64,000 bases of DNA from Pigmentiphaga litoralis (GTDB lineage Bacteria > Pseudomonadota > Gammaproteobacteria > Burkholderiales > Burkholderiaceae_B), in the NCBI RefSeq assembly GCF_013408655.1, contig NZ_JACCBP010000001.1:2046001-2110000 (forward strand), given 5' to 3'. The stretch's first letter is position 1; each line of letters opens with the position of its first letter. Both the position numbers and the translations under genes were made by a program. Shown here one piece after another: positions 1 through 10,096 of the stretch. A model generated the notes under the pieces. That model saw only the letters and a program-made list of their open reading frames with translations. It had not been told where the DNA came from and made no database searches.

Positions 1-1374
1 GCGCTCGTCATGGCCAAGACCCGGGCGCGCGTCGAAAAAGCCGAAGCCCGGATGGACTACCTGGCCCACACCGACCCGGTGACCGAGCTCGGCAACCGCC
101 GTGTCGTGTATGACACTATCGCGGCGCGCATCGCGACACGCACGGACGTGCGCGGCGATCCACGCGGTCCGGCCGGCGCGCGATTCGCCTTGCTGTTGAT
201 CGATCTGGACAACTTCAAGGCGGTCAACGATACGGCGGGCCATAGCGTGGGCGACGCCCTGCTGCGCAAGGTGGGGCAGGTGCTGCGCCATGTGGTGCGG
301 CCCGATGACGTCGTGGGACGTATCGGGGGCGACGAATTTGCCGTCGTGGCGTCGCCGATCGCCGATGTGGCCGAGGCGCTCTCGATTGCCGAACGCATCA
401 CCTCGGCGTTGGGGCGGCCGTTTCATGTCGATGGCCAGGAAGTATTCGCCCGGGCAAGCGTGGGCCTGAGTCTCTTTCCCGACGACGCCCAGAACCAGTC
501 GGACCTGGTCAGCAACGCCGACATTGCGCTGTACGACGCCAAGTCGCTGGGGAAAAACACCTTCGTTGCCTTCAAGCGGGAGATGACGGTGGCGACGCAG
601 CGCCGGGTCGCCATGGAACGCGATCTGCGCAAGGCGATCGACCGGGGCGAACTGGACGTCTACTACCAGCCGCAGTTCGACTGTGCAACGGGCGTGCTGG
701 TCGGCGCCGAGGCCCTCGTGCGGTGGCTCCATCCGGAAAAGGGGTTCATTGCGCCAGCCGACTTTATTCCGGTTGCCGAAGAATGCGGGCTGATCAGCCA
801 TATCGGCCTGTGGGTCCTGGGCCGCGCCTGCCGGGACGCCACCCGCTGGCCGGGCCGGGACACCGCGCCATTGACGGTGGCGGTCAACGTGTCGGCCAGG
901 CAGCTGCGTGATCCGGCGTTCATCGACCGGGTCAGCGAGGTGCTGCAATCGAGTGGTCTGCCGCCGGCGCAGCTGGAACTGGAACTGACCGAAAGCCTGC
1001 TGATGGAAGACGTGGACACGGCGGTTGCGTTCATGCACGCGATACGCGGCCTCGGCATCAAACTGTCCATCGATGACTTCGGCACCGGCTATTCCTCGCT
1101 GGCCTATCTGCAGACCTTTCCGATCAACAAATTGAAGATCGATCAGAGCTTCGTCCGGCAGCTCCCGTCCGAGCGCTTCGAGATCGCGAACGCCATCATT
1201 TCGCTGGCGCATGGCTTCGGGCTCAGGGTCATTGCGGAAGGCGTGGAGTCTCCCGAGCAGCTGGCGTGGCTGCAGCATGCCGGCTGCGATGTCGTGCAGG
1301 GCTATCTGTTCGCCCGGCCGATGGACCGCGTGGCGCTGCAGTCCCTCATGACGCCGGTCCAATCGGCCGCGTGA
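1..1374 (+). CDS. Bifunctional GGDEF-EAL c-di-GMP enzyme (5' end outside window)
   Basis: C-terminal part of a c-di-GMP signalling protein. The frame is open to the left edge, so the Met at position 10 is probably internal and N-terminal sensor domains lie outside. Counting from that Met: a short helical linker (1-20), a GGDEF domain with an intact GGDEF motif at 106-110 and an RxxD inhibitory site (RPDD, 97-100), then an EAL domain (EAL at 234-236). The EAL catalytic signatures are present: [38 protein letters not shown] and QGYLFARP. Both halves therefore look catalytically competent (diguanylate cyclase with product inhibition, plus phosphodiesterase). It converges on the hydantoinase gene, with 45 bp between the stops. 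The input signal cannot be told from this part. Confidence 0.93.
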   Translation, partial: ALVMAKTRARVEKAEARMDYLAHTDPVTELGNRRVVYDTIAARIATRTDVRGDPRGPAGARFALLLIDLDNFKAVNDTAGHSVGDALLRKVGQVLRHVVRPDDVVGRIGGDEFAVVASPIADVAEALSIAERITSALGRPFHVDGQEVFARASVGLSLFPDDAQNQSDLVSNADIALYDAKSLGKNTFVAFKREMTVATQRRVAMERDLRKAIDRGELDVYYQPQFDCATGVLVGAEALVRWLHPEKGFIAPADFIPVAEECGLISHIGLWVLGRACRDATRWPGRDTAPLTVAVNVSARQLRDPAFIDRVSEVLQSSGLPPAQLELELTESLLMEDVDTAVAFMHAIRGLGIKLSIDDFGTGYSSLAYLQTFPINKLKIDQSFVRQLPSERFEIANAIISLAHGFGLRVIAEGVESPEQLAWLQHAGCDVVQGYLFARPMDRVALQSLMTPVQSAA

Positions 1375-1419
1375 CGGTGCACAGGGCCTGCGGCGCATGA
1401 CGCGCGCCGCCCTGCCCGC

Positions 1420-4400
1420 CTACTTCGCGCCGTAGCCCCCGCCCCCGGGCGTCTCGATCTCGAACGCGTCACCCGCGGCCAGTTCCGCCTTGTCGGCATG
1501 CGCAAGCATCCTGATGCTGCCGTCGGCCCGCAGCACCCGCGCCACGCCCGGCGCACCCGGCCCGCCGCCCGCGCCGCCGGGCGCCGGATGGATCCAGCCA
1601 TTGGCCAGCAAGGATACGGTCATGGGTTCCAGAAAGCGCAGGGTGCGGATCCCGCCATTGCCGCCCGTCCACGTGCCGGGCCCGCCCGATGCCGGACGGA
1701 TCTGGAACCGTTCGAGCCGCACCGGAAATCGCAGTTCCAGCACTTCCGGGTCGGTCAGGCGCGAGTTCGTCATATTGGTCTGCACGACCGACGTTCCATT
1801 GAAGCCGCCGGTCAACGCGCCGTCGGCATCGAACCGCCCCCCCGCGCCGGATCCGCCCGACACCGTCTCGTAGTACTGATGTTGCGCGTTGCCGAACGTG
1901 ACGTTGCTCATGGTCGGCTGACTGCCCGCCATGACGCCCAGCGCGCCATACAAGGCGTTGGTGACGCAGGTCGACGTCTCGACATTGCCCGCCACCACGG
2001 CCGCCGGGTAGGTGGGGTTGAGCATGGACCCTTCCGGCACGATCAACGTCAGGGGCTTCAGGCCGCCTTCGTTCATCGGGATGTCGTCATCGACCAGCGT
2101 GCGGAACACATACAGCACCGCGGCCGTGGTGACGGCGCGGGGCGCGTTGAAGTTGTTCGGCAACTGCTTCGAGCTGCCGCTGAAGTCCAGCGTGGCGCTG
2201 CGGGTGGCGCGGTCCACGGTCAGGCGCACGTCAATCTTTGCACCGTTGTCGAGCGGCACCGTGAAGTGGCCGTCGGTCAGGCGTTCGATCGCGCGGCGCA
2301 CCGATTCCTCGGCGTTGTCCTGCACGTGCTTCATGTAGGCGTGCACCACGTCCAGGCCAAAGGTGGCGACCATGTTCAACAGCTCTTCACGGCCCTTCTC
2401 GTTGGCGGCAACCTGGGCATGCAGATCGGCCACGTTCTGGTCGATATTGCGTGCTGGGTACCGGGCGCCTGCCAGCACCTCGCGCAGTTCGGCTTCACGC
2501 AAGCGGCCTTGTTCGACCAGCTGGAAGTTGGTGATCAGCACGCCTTCTTCGTCGATGGTGCGCGAATCGGGCGGCATGGACCCGGGCGTGGTGCCCCCGA
2601 TGTCGGCATGGTGGCCACGACATCCCACATAGAACAGGATCTCGGCGCCCGCCGCGTCGAAGACCGGGGTCACCACCGTCACGTCCGGCAAGTGCGTGCC
2701 ACCCGCGTAGGGATTGTTCAGCACATACACATCGCCCGGACGCAGGCGTCCGGCGTTGGCCTGCATGACCTCACGGATGCTGGCGCCCATCGATCCCAGG
2801 TGCACCGGAATGTGCGGCGCATTGGCGACCAGGCCGCCTTGCGGATCGAAAATCGCGCAGGAGAAGTCCAGGCGTTCCTTGATGTTGACGGAGTGCGCCG
2901 TGTTCTGCAGCCGATGGCCCATCTGCTCGGCGATCGACATGAACAGATTGTTGAAGATCTCAAGCATCACCGGATCGGCATCCGTGCCGATGGCCAGCGT
3001 ATGCGGCCGGGGTACGGCGCGGTCGAGCACGATGTCGCCGCGCGCCGTGGCAGTGGCCTGCCAGCCCGCGTCGACGACCGTGGTGGCATTCGCGTCCGAT
3101 AGCACGGCGGGGCCCGCCACCACGTCGCCGGGGCGCAGGTCCGCGCCGCGGAACAGGGGCGCATCGGTCCAGCCATCGTCTGCATGGAAGCGCACGGTAT
3201 CGGCCGGAACCAGGGGCTCGTCGCCGGTGCGGGGGGACAGCGTCTGCGACGCGGTGCCGGATTCTTCCGGTCCGGTCGCTTCCGCCACCGCGGATTCAAT
3301 CACCAGCGCCCGCCCGGGCATCAGGAAGGCAAACCGCTGGCGGTAGGCGGCCTCAAACGCCGCCTGCATGGCCGCCGGATCCTGCCACGCGACCGGCAAC
3401 GCCGTGTCGGTGCCTTCGTAGCGCAGATACAGCCGGCGGGTCGCAACGATGCCGGCGTGGTCCACGGCTTGCGCGACCAGTTCGGCCGTGGCCGCCGCCA
3501 CCAAGGCGTCCAGCGTGTCCGACGCCTGCGCGAGTCCGGCCGCGTCCAGACGCAATTCCACCGACCGTTCACGAATCACGGTCGGCACGGCCAGACCCAT
3601 GCCATAGGCGGACAGCACCCCCGCCAGCGGATGCACCAGCACGCGCGGAATGGCCAGCGCATCGGCCACGCGGCAGGCGTGCTGGCCCCCCGCGCCACCG
3701 AAGGTCACCAGCGTGTAGCGCGTGACGTCGTAGCCGCGCTGCACCGAGATTTTCTTGATCGCGTTGGCCATATTGGCAACGGCAATATCAAGGTAACCCT
3801 GGGCCAGCTGCTCGGGCGTGGTCGCCTGACCGGTTGCATCTGCCACTTGTTTCGCCAGGTCGGCAAAGCGCGTGCGAACGATGTCGGCATCGAGCGGCTG
3901 ATCACCGTTCGGCCCGAACACACTCGGAAAGCTGGCGGGCTGAATGCGACCCAGCATGACGTTTGCATCGGTCACCGTCAGCGGTCCGCCGCGGCGATAG
4001 CTGGCCGGGCCCGGATTGGCGCCCGCGGATTCCGGTCCGACACGCAAGCGCGCGCCATCGAATTGCAGAATCGAACCGCCGCCTGCGGCAACGGTATGGA
4101 TGCTCATCATCGGCGCGCGCAAGCGCACGCCCGCCACCAGCGTATCGAACACACGTTCGAATTCGCCGGCATAGTGCGAGACATCGGTGGACGTGCCCCC
4201 CATGTCGAAGCCGATCACGCGGTCGAAGCCGGCGGTGCGCGCCACGCCCGCCATACCGACGATGCCGCCGGCCGGACCCGACAGGACCGAGTCCTTGCCC
4301 TGGAACGCACGCGCATCGGTCAGGCCGCCGTTGGACTGCATGAACTGCAGCCGCACCCCCGGCAGCGCCGAGGCGACGCGATCCACATAGCTGCGCAGCA

Positions 4401-5103
4401 CGGGCGACAAGTAGGCGTCGACCACGGTCGTATCACCGCGCGCCACCAGGCGGATCAGCGGCGACACTTCATGCGACACCGATACCTGCGTGAAGCCCAC
4501 GGCGCGCGCCAGCTCGGCCAGCCGCGCTTCGTGCGCGGTGTGCCGATAGCCATGCATCAGCACGATTGCGATCGACGTCAGGCCGTCGGCGAACGCGGCG
4601 CGCAAGCCGGCTTCGGCCGCCACCTCGTCCAGCGGGGTCAGCACCTCGCCGTCGGACGTGACCCGTTCATCGACTTCCAGCACCCGTTCGTGCAGCAGTT
4701 CGGGCAGCACGATCTCGCGATCGAACAGGCGCGGCCGGTTCTGGTAAGCAATACGCAGGGCATCATGAAAGCCGCGCGTGATGGCGAGCAGGACCCGGTC
4801 GCCCTTGCGTTCCAGCAGGGCATTGGTCGCAACGGTCGTGCCCATCTTGACCACGTCGATGCGGTGCGACGGTGTCGGCTCACCGTCCTTGACGCCCAGC
4901 AATTGGCGAATGCCCGCCACGGCGGCATCGGGGTAGCGCTCGGGGTTTTCGGACAGCAGCTTGACGGTGGCCAGCGTGCCATCGGGCCGGCGTCCGACCA
5001 CATCGGTGAACGTGCCGCCGCGATCGACCCAGAAAGCCCAGGTGCCAGCGTCCGCGCTCGCGCCGCCGTGAGCTGGCGAGCGTTCAATATCGAGCGCGCT
5101 CAT
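1420..5103 (-). CDS. Fused hydantoinase A/B (5-oxoprolinase-like ATP-dependent amidohydrolase)
   Basis: 1227 aa, the length class of 5-oxoprolinase, with HyuA- and HyuB-type halves fused in one chain. The HyuA half starts with the ASKHA-type phosphate loop [11 protein letters not shown] and has [11 protein letters not shown] and GPAGG motifs. The HyuB half begins near [17 protein letters not shown] and carries [13 protein letters not shown] and [11 protein letters not shown]. The family hydrolyses cyclic imides or lactams (5-oxoproline, hydantoins) or carboxylates ketones at the cost of ATP; which substrate applies cannot be read here. The chosen ATG overlaps the stop of the upstream MarR-like gene by 4 bp, so it is last in a tightly coupled operon (flavoprotein, 2Fe-2S protein, regulator, this enzyme). 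The open frame runs further upstream inside the regulator gene but resembles no family there. Confidence 0.93.
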   Translation of the reverse strand: MSALDIERSPAHGGASADAGTWAFWVDRGGTFTDVVGRRPDGTLATVKLLSENPERYPDAAVAGIRQLLGVKDGEPTPSHRIDVVKMGTTVATNALLERKGDRVLLAITRGFHDALRIAYQNRPRLFDREIVLPELLHERVLEVDERVTSDGEVLTPLDEVAAEAGLRAAFADGLTSIAIVLMHGYRHTAHEARLAELARAVGFTQVSVSHEVSPLIRLVARGDTTVVDAYLSPVLRSYVDRVASALPGVRLQFMQSNGGLTDARAFQGKDSVLSGPAGGIVGMAGVARTAGFDRVIGFDMGGTSTDVSHYAGEFERVFDTLVAGVRLRAPMMSIHTVAAGGGSILQFDGARLRVGPESAGANPGPASYRRGGPLTVTDANVMLGRIQPASFPSVFGPNGDQPLDADIVRTRFADLAKQVADATGQATTPEQLAQGYLDIAVANMANAIKKISVQRGYDVTRYTLVTFGGAGGQHACRVADALAIPRVLVHPLAGVLSAYGMGLAVPTVIRERSVELRLDAAGLAQASDTLDALVAAATAELVAQAVDHAGIVATRRLYLRYEGTDTALPVAWQDPAAMQAAFEAAYRQRFAFLMPGRALVIESAVAEATGPEESGTASQTLSPRTGDEPLVPADTVRFHADDGWTDAPLFRGADLRPGDVVAGPAVLSDANATTVVDAGWQATATARGDIVLDRAVPRPHTLAIGTDADPVMLEIFNNLFMSIAEQMGHRLQNTAHSVNIKERLDFSCAIFDPQGGLVANAPHIPVHLGSMGASIREVMQANAGRLRPGDVYVLNNPYAGGTHLPDVTVVTPVFDAAGAEILFYVGCRGHHADIGGTTPGSMPPDSRTIDEEGVLITNFQLVEQGRLREAELREVLAGARYPARNIDQNVADLHAQVAANEKGREELLNMVATFGLDVVHAYMKHVQDNAEESVRRAIERLTDGHFTVPLDNGAKIDVRLTVDRATRSATLDFSGSSKQLPNNFNAPRAVTTAAVLYVFRTLVDDDIPMNEGGLKPLTLIVPEGSMLNPTYPAAVVAGNVETSTCVTNALYGALGVMAGSQPTMSNVTFGNAQHQYYETVSGGSGAGGRFDADGALTGGFNGTSVVQTNMTNSRLTDPEVLELRFPVRLERFQIRPASGGPGTWTGGNGGIRTLRFLEPMTVSLLANGWIHPAPGGAGGGPGAPGVARVLRADGSIRMLAHADKAELAAGDAFEIETPGGGGYGAK

Positions 5104-5678
5104 AACGACGACGCCGCGCGGGCGGCCTGGTCGTACAGGCCCGACAGGGTGCGCAGTTGCGCGGCGATATCGGACAGCATGTCGCCATCCGACAGTTCGC
5201 CCGTCACGCTGGGCATCAGGCAGCGGCCGCGCACTTCGCGAAAGCGCCCGATCAGCGCGCGTCCGGCTTCGGTCGTGCCGTAGTGCACTTCCTTGCCGAT
5301 CTTTTCCCCATTGACCAATTCCATCGCCAGCATTTTCCTCAGCGAATAGTTGATGACATGCGTGTCTTCGTAATTGAGCGTGAAGCAGATGTCCGCCAGC
5401 TTCTTGCGCCGGTCCCGATGGTGCACGTGATGCAGCACCAGGATGTCGGTCACCCCCAGATCCGCTTCGCCCGCGGCATGCATGCACCGGGCCACCCAGC
5501 GCGTAAAGGCGTTGTGCGACACGATCAGGCCAAACTCCAGTTCGGACAGGCCCGCGTGCGAGCCTTCCGCCAGGTGCGAGGACGAAAGGATGCGCAGGCG
5601 ATCGGCGGCATCGGGCGCCGACGCGTCAGGAGGGGTAGCGGGCGTGGCGCGCTTGCGCCGGCTGGGGGAAGCAGTCAT
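5100..5678 (-). CDS. MarR-like winged-helix regulator
   Basis: 192 aa. A Lys/Arg- and Pro-rich tail of about 25 residues precedes a winged-helix region (roughly 50-160) with [20 protein letters not shown] and [19 protein letters not shown], typical of the predicted MarR-type group with a conserved HHVHHRDR stretch. It is predicted to bind DNA as a dimer. It lies inside the catabolic operon, its start overlapping the 2Fe-2S gene stop and its stop overlapping the hydantoinase start (both ATGA), so it is probably the local sensor of the pathway substrate. Its likely target is the 18-bp palindrome at 7829-7846 upstream of the operon (inference). Confidence 0.8.
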   Translation of the reverse strand: MTASPSRRKRATPATPPDASAPDAADRLRILSSSHLAEGSHAGLSELEFGLIVSHNAFTRWVARCMHAAGEADLGVTDILVLHHVHHRDRRKKLADICFTLNYEDTHVINYSLRKMLAMELVNGEKIGKEVHYGTTEAGRALIGRFREVRGRCLMPSVTGELSDGDMLSDIAAQLRTLSGLYDQAARAASSL

Positions 5679-6052
5679 CAGGTCGGATCCAGGTCTAGCC
5701 GTTCCTTGCTCGGTGCGATTTCCGAGACGAGGTCGCGAACGCGCGCCTTGTTGGGCAACGGCGCCACATCGTACTGCGCGCCATCTTCCAGCCGCGCGAC
5801 GCAGGCATACACCACCTCGCCATCGACATGCATCATGCATTCCTTGCAGGCATTGGCGTTGATACAGGAGTAGCGAAAGGCCAGCGTTTCATCCAGGTGT
5901 TCACGGATCCAGCGCAGGCCATCGAGCACCGACGCCGCGGCGCCAGCCGGCAGCGTGTAATCGTCGATGCGGGTGGCGCCGTCCCCCACACCGCGCGCGA
6001 TGTGGAGCACGACAGGCTGGCCGGCCTGGCCGGTCTTGAGGGTCGAAGTCAT
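5678..6052 (-). CDS. Stand-alone 2Fe-2S domain protein (SdhB N-terminal type)
   Basis: 124 aa. It matches only the N-terminal plant-type ferredoxin domain of succinate dehydrogenase/fumarate reductase iron-sulfur subunits. The four presumed ligands are C63, C69, C72 and C84 in YSCINANACKECMMHVDG...YAC. The C-terminal 4Fe-4S/3Fe-4S half of a normal SdhB (about 230-240 aa) is absent and there is no sign of frameshift: the stop overlaps the next ATG in a clean ATGA. It probably carries electrons to or from the flavoprotein encoded just upstream (ATGA overlap). The start ATG sits within that gene's end, fixing the reading. Confidence 0.85.
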   Translation of the reverse strand: MTSTLKTGQAGQPVVLHIARGVGDGATRIDDYTLPAGAAASVLDGLRWIREHLDETLAFRYSCINANACKECMMHVDGEVVYACVARLEDGAQYDVAPLPNKARVRDLVSEIAPSKERLDLDPT

Positions 6053-7785
6053 GCGTGGGCCTCCACGGCCGTGTCGATAGAAGAAGCAGGCAGGCGTTCA
6101 ACGGCTTGCACCGCCAGCGTCCAGTGGCCGTCCTGCCAGGCCAGGGTCTGGTTGACGGTCCACTCGTCCAGCATGCCCGGATGGTCGTCCCGCTGGTGGG
6201 CGCCGCGGCTTTCGGTTCGCGCCGTGGCGGCGATCACCACCGCCTCGGCCACCATCAACATGTTGCGCAGGTCCAGGCCGTCGACCCGCACGGGGTCTTG
6301 CGGTCCGGTCCCGCCGGGCAAGGCATCGCCCAACCGGTCGCGCAAGGCCTTGATGGCGTCGGCCGCGCGATGCAGGCCCGCTTCGTTCCGGAATGGGCCG
6401 ACATCGTTCTGCATCACATCCTGCAAGGCGACGATCATCTCGGCCACCGGCACGGCGCCTGTTGGCGACGCTGCCCTCAGCCAGTTCACGGTGGGCTCGG
6501 CCAGGGCAGTCAGCGCCGCCGCGTCGGGCACCGCGGCGACAGGCGCCTGCGCCGCCGCCGACCGGCCCGCCACCGCGCCAAAGGTCAATGCTTCGGTAAT
6601 CGCGTTGCCCGACAGCCGGTTCGCACCGTTGGCGCCGCCCACGGCTTCGCCCGCGGCAAACAGGCCCGGCACGTCGGTCGCCATGGCCGCGTCCACCCGG
6701 ATGCCCCCCATGTGATAGTGGGCTGTCGGGGCGACCTCGATCATGGTCTGCGTCAGGTCGATGCCGTTGGCGGCCAGCCGGTCGATGATCGGCCCGAAGG
6801 CCGCGCGCAGACTGGCTTCCGGCACATGGCGGAAGCTCAGGTAGGCGCCGCCTGCGGGGGTGCCCCGGCCGGCTTCGACTTCTTTCAGGATGGCGTAGGT
6901 CGCGGCATCGCGCGTGACGGTATAGCCGCCCGATTCGGCCTGGTGACCGTAGGATTCGACGAATTCTTCCCCCAGTCCGTTCAGCAGGCGGCCGCCCAGC
7001 TTGTAGCGGAACGGGTCCCACATGATCGGATCGAAGCCGACCAGGCGCGGCGCCAGATGGCCGATCGGAAAGAACTGCACGAATTCCATGTCGATCAGCC
7101 TGGCGCCGGCACGCAGCGCCAGGGCGTAGCCGTCACCACCCATATTGACCGACGCGCTGTTGCGGCGGTACAGGCGCGTGAGTCCGCCCGTGGCGATGAT
7201 GGTCGCAGCCGCGCGGATCAGCACGGGCTGGCCGCTGGCCAGGTGCAGCGCGACGGCGCCCACGACCCTGCCGTCCTCCTTCAACAGGTCGACGATCAGC
7301 AAATCACCAATGCGGCGGATGCGTTTGTCCTTGGCCACCTGCGTGCGCAGCGTGGTCGCCACCGCGGGGCCGGTGTCCAGGAAGTCGACATACACGCAGC
7401 GCGGACGGTCGTGACCGGGCGCATGCGCCTGCGTCATGTGCCCGTCGGCACGGGCCCAGCCCACGCCCCAGTCGTCCATCTTCCGGATCGCCGCCACGCC
7501 TTCCTCGCACAGCAGGCGGGCGAGCGGCTCGCTACAGAGGCCGCGACCGGCGGCCAGCGTGTCGGCGTAATGAAAACGCCAGTCGTCAGGTTCCTGTTCG
7601 CCCAGGGCAACCGCCACCGTCATCTGCGCCATGATGGTCGCGCCACCCCGGCCGATCAGACTGCGGTCGGTCATCATCACCTGCTTGCCGGCGTCAGCAG
7701 CGGCGATCGCGGCGCTCATGCCGGCGCCGCCAGCGCCGACGATCAGGACATCCGTCTCAAGGACGGTCAACGGCGGTCGTTCCAT
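6049..7785 (-). CDS. Fumarate reductase/succinate dehydrogenase-like flavoprotein
   Basis: 578 aa from an ATG preceded by GGAG at 6-nt spacing; a TTG two codons upstream is also possible. The N-terminal dinucleotide fold has GAGGAG at 17-22. Catalytic signatures of FrdA/SdhA are retained: PTAHYHMGGI (H356) and GANGANRLSGN (R390). It is therefore a C=C reductase or dehydrogenase rather than an aspartate oxidase. It has no membrane-anchor neighbours, and its partner is the truncated 2Fe-2S protein, so it is probably a soluble enzyme acting on the substrate of this cluster. It is the first gene of the minus-strand operon and is transcribed away from the 18-bp palindrome at 7829-7846. Confidence 0.9.
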   Translation of the reverse strand: MERPPLTVLETDVLIVGAGGAGMSAAIAAADAGKQVMMTDRSLIGRGGATIMAQMTVAVALGEQEPDDWRFHYADTLAAGRGLCSEPLARLLCEEGVAAIRKMDDWGVGWARADGHMTQAHAPGHDRPRCVYVDFLDTGPAVATTLRTQVAKDKRIRRIGDLLIVDLLKEDGRVVGAVALHLASGQPVLIRAAATIIATGGLTRLYRRNSASVNMGGDGYALALRAGARLIDMEFVQFFPIGHLAPRLVGFDPIMWDPFRYKLGGRLLNGLGEEFVESYGHQAESGGYTVTRDAATYAILKEVEAGRGTPAGGAYLSFRHVPEASLRAAFGPIIDRLAANGIDLTQTMIEVAPTAHYHMGGIRVDAAMATDVPGLFAAGEAVGGANGANRLSGNAITEALTFGAVAGRSAAAQAPVAAVPDAAALTALAEPTVNWLRAASPTGAVPVAEMIVALQDVMQNDVGPFRNEAGLHRAADAIKALRDRLGDALPGGTGPQDPVRVDGLDLRNMLMVAEAVVIAATARTESRGAHQRDDHPGMLDEWTVNQTLAWQDGHWTLAVQAVERLPASSIDTAVEAHA

Positions 7786-7828
7786 CGACAACTCCAGCTT
7801 GACTGCGTGCGGTTCAGTTTCCAGGAGC

Positions 7829-7846
7829 CGAAACGTTAACGTTTCG
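7829..7846. promoter_or_regulatory. 18-bp perfect palindrome between divergent operons
   Basis: CGAAACGTTAACGTTTCG is a perfect inverted repeat about 45 bp upstream of the minus-strand flavoprotein start. On the minus strand a TTTACA (-35-like) box lies about 17 bp before TAACGT inside the palindrome, so a bound protein would cover the -10 region. A related half site (TAAACGTA) follows at 7858-7865. It is a candidate operator for the MarR-like protein of the operon, or for another repressor. Confidence 0.6.
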
Positions 7847-8018
7847 TCGATAAAATGTAAACGTATTCCTGGTTATATGGTTACGCCGCCATGAGTTCAT
7901 GACGCCTCGCCCTATGGTGCGAACCGACTAAGCATCTGCAAATCGCTTCGTTGTCCGGGCGCGGCCGCGGTCCCACCATCCACGGTACGCCGTCATATCC
8001 GACGGCCCGGAGAGCAGC

Positions 8019-9668
8019 ATGGGATCTAGCGATTTTCTGAACGGTGACGCCGCTGGCATCACCGCATCCACCGAGCATACCGCCGACGTCCTGGTGATCG
8101 GCGGCGGCCCCGCCGGGGCCTGGGCCGCGATCAGCGCCGCTGCCCGCGGCGCACGCGTCGTGCTGGCCGACAAGGGCTACTGCGGCACATCGGGCGCCAC
8201 CGCCCCGTCGGGCACCGGCCTGTGGCACGTGCCGCGCGACACTGCCGCGCGTGAAAAAGCCAAGGCCAGCCGGTTCACCATGGGCGGTTTCCTGGCCGAA
8301 CATGCGTGGATGGATCGCGTGCTGGAACAGACCTGGCTGAATGTGGAGCAATTGACCGAATGGGGCTACCCCTTCCCGGTCGACGAACACGGCAGCCTGC
8401 GCCGCACGTCGCTGCAGGGACCGGAATACATGCGCCTGATGCGCAAGCAGGTCAAACAGGCCGGCGTGCGCATCCTGGATCACAGCCCGGTGCTCGAACT
8501 GCTGGTGGATGACCATGGCGCGATCAGCGGCGCGTCGGGCGTCAACCGCCAGACCGGCGACACCTGGCTTGCCCGCGTCGGCTCGGTCGTGATCGCATCC
8601 GGCGGCTGCGCCTTCCTGAGCCGCGCCCTGGGCTGCAACGTGCTGACCGGCGACGGCTACCTGATGGCCGCCGAAGCCGGCGCGCAGCTGTCGGGCATGG
8701 AGTTTTCGAACGCCTATGGATTGGGCCCGGCCTTCTCGTCGGTGACCAAATCGCTGTTCTACAACTGGGCCACGTTCTACGACAAGGACCGCCAGCCAAT
8801 CGAAGGCGCCGGGTCGTCGCGCGGCCGCAGCGTGATTGCCCGCACCCTGCAGACCGCGCCGGTGTTTGCCTGCCTGGACCGTGCCGATGCGCAGATCCAG
8901 GCCTGGATGCGCACCGCCCAGCCCAACTTCTTTGTGTCCTTCGACCGGCTTGGCATCAACCCTTTCACCGACCACTTCCCGGTGTCCTTGCGGCTTGAAG
9001 GCACCGTGCGCGGCACCGGCGGCCTGCGCGTCGTCAATGACCAATGCGCCACCACCGTCAGCGGCCTGTATGCCGCAGGCGATGCCGCGACCCGGGAACT
9101 GATCTGCGGCGCCTTTACGGGCGGCGGCAGCCACAACGCGGCGTGGGCCATGTCATCGGGATTCTGGTCGGGCGCCGGCGCGGCAGACCACGCCCGCGAT
9201 GCGCGGTCGTCCCACCGCCGGACGCTGTTGCGGGCCGGCGGCGCGGGACTGGCAGGCCGGGGCCTCCAGCCTTACGACAGCCAGGCGGTGATCGCAGCGG
9301 TGCAGGCCGAAGTGCTGCCCTACCAGCGCAACTGGTCGCGCGACGCGGACGCCCTGGACGACTCGCTGGGACGGCTCGACCGCCTGTGGGAACAGGTGCG
9401 CGACAGCGGCCCGGCCCGCACTCCCCAGGACGCCGTACGCGCCCGCGAAGCCGCCGCCATGCTGGCGACGTCGCGGTGGATGTATCGCAGCGCCCTGCAA
9501 CGCACGGAAACGCGCGGCATGAGCCGCCGCAGCGATCACCCTGGTGTCGACCCCTTGCAGCAATACCGCCTGCTCAGCGGTGGACTGGACGAGGTCTGGA
9601 CCACCACCGACCGCGTCGACAACCCGGCATCTTCCCTCACCCGTCACACGGAGGCCGTCCCGGCATGA
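8019..9668 (+). CDS. AprA-like FAD-dependent oxidoreductase
   Basis: 549 aa. An FAD-binding Rossmann fold starts at residue 22 (GGGPAG, 28-33) and the C-terminal FAD contact SGLYAAGDAA is present. Overall it belongs to the FrdA/SdhA/AprA flavoprotein superfamily. The fumarate-reductase active-site blocks (HYxMGG and GANRLxGN) are missing and RGTGGLRV stands in that region, closer to adenylylsulfate-reductase alpha-type proteins. The next gene, overlapping by ATGA, encodes a 2x[4Fe-4S] ferredoxin, the same alpha-beta arrangement as AprAB. Unlike AprA (about 610-660 aa) it is shorter, and no sulfate-activation genes are nearby, so an organic substrate brought in by the following ABC importer is more likely. 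Confidence 0.86.
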   Translation: MGSSDFLNGDAAGITASTEHTADVLVIGGGPAGAWAAISAAARGARVVLADKGYCGTSGATAPSGTGLWHVPRDTAAREKAKASRFTMGGFLAEHAWMDRVLEQTWLNVEQLTEWGYPFPVDEHGSLRRTSLQGPEYMRLMRKQVKQAGVRILDHSPVLELLVDDHGAISGASGVNRQTGDTWLARVGSVVIASGGCAFLSRALGCNVLTGDGYLMAAEAGAQLSGMEFSNAYGLGPAFSSVTKSLFYNWATFYDKDRQPIEGAGSSRGRSVIARTLQTAPVFACLDRADAQIQAWMRTAQPNFFVSFDRLGINPFTDHFPVSLRLEGTVRGTGGLRVVNDQCATTVSGLYAAGDAATRELICGAFTGGGSHNAAWAMSSGFWSGAGAADHARDARSSHRRTLLRAGGAGLAGRGLQPYDSQAVIAAVQAEVLPYQRNWSRDADALDDSLGRLDRLWEQVRDSGPARTPQDAVRAREAAAMLATSRWMYRSALQRTETRGMSRRSDHPGVDPLQQYRLLSGGLDEVWTTTDRVDNPASSLTRHTEAVPA

Positions 9669-9994
9669 TCGAAATCGTCAGCAGCGAACGCTGCACCAGC
9701 TGCAATATCTGCGTGCATGCATGCCCGACCAATGTGTTCGAGATCGTCGACGGGGGCCCGCCCCGCATCGCGCGGCAGCAGGACTGCCAGACCTGCTTCA
9801 TGTGCGAGCTGTACTGCCCGGTGGATGCCTTGTACGTGGCCCCGATCGCCGACAGTCCGTTGACCGTCGACGAGCACGCCGAGGCCACGCAAGCGCTGAT
9901 GGGCAGCTACCGCAGCGCGATCGGCTGGGGCGCCAAACGCCGGCCGACCGCCGCGATCGACGCGAGCTACGAATTGCTCGAACGCGCGCACTGA
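9665..9994 (+). CDS. 2x[4Fe-4S] ferredoxin, partner of the flavoprotein
   Basis: 109 aa. Two classical cluster motifs are visible: C10-x2-C13-x2-C16-x3-C20-P and C41-x2-C44-x2-C47-x3-C51-P. A C-terminal tail of about 50 residues (from 60) has no cysteines and could dock onto the flavoprotein, as in AprB. The start overlaps the flavoprotein stop (ATGA), implying translational coupling and a fixed stoichiometry. It is presumably the electron donor or acceptor for that enzyme. An 87-bp gap follows before the ABC genes. Confidence 0.9.
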   Translation: MIEIVSSERCTSCNICVHACPTNVFEIVDGGPPRIARQQDCQTCFMCELYCPVDALYVAPIADSPLTVDEHAEATQALMGSYRSAIGWGAKRRPTAAIDASYELLERAH

Positions 9995-10050
9995 AGGCTG
10001 CGCTCCGGCGACTGCAGCCCGCTTCCGCATCCCGCAACCCCATCGCCCCC

Positions 10051-10070
10051 CGCGCGCCATGCAGCGCGCG
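10051..10070. other. GC-rich stem-loop between ferredoxin and ABC genes
   Basis: CGCGCGC and GCGCGCG arms (7 bp) enclose a 6-nt loop, 27 bp before the start of the binding-protein gene. There is no following U-run, so it is more likely an mRNA-stabilising or attenuating hairpin than a full terminator. Confidence 0.45.
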
Positions 10071-10096
10071 TTCCAACCTTATTGCAGGAATACCGA

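Noticed and set aside
3184..5283. Plus-strand 699-codon open frame opposite the hydantoinase gene
   Set aside because: Composition biased to Arg/Gln/His/Gly without any motif; shadow of the well supported oxoprolinase-like gene.
5104..5487. N-terminal extension of the hydantoinase frame
   Set aside because: It lies inside the MarR-like gene in another frame; the ATGA overlap at 5100-5103 and the conserved [11 protein letters not shown] start define the true N-terminus.
6055..7839. Plus-strand 594-codon open frame opposite the flavoprotein
   Set aside because: Shadow frame with His/Arg/Gln-rich composition, no FAD or other motifs.
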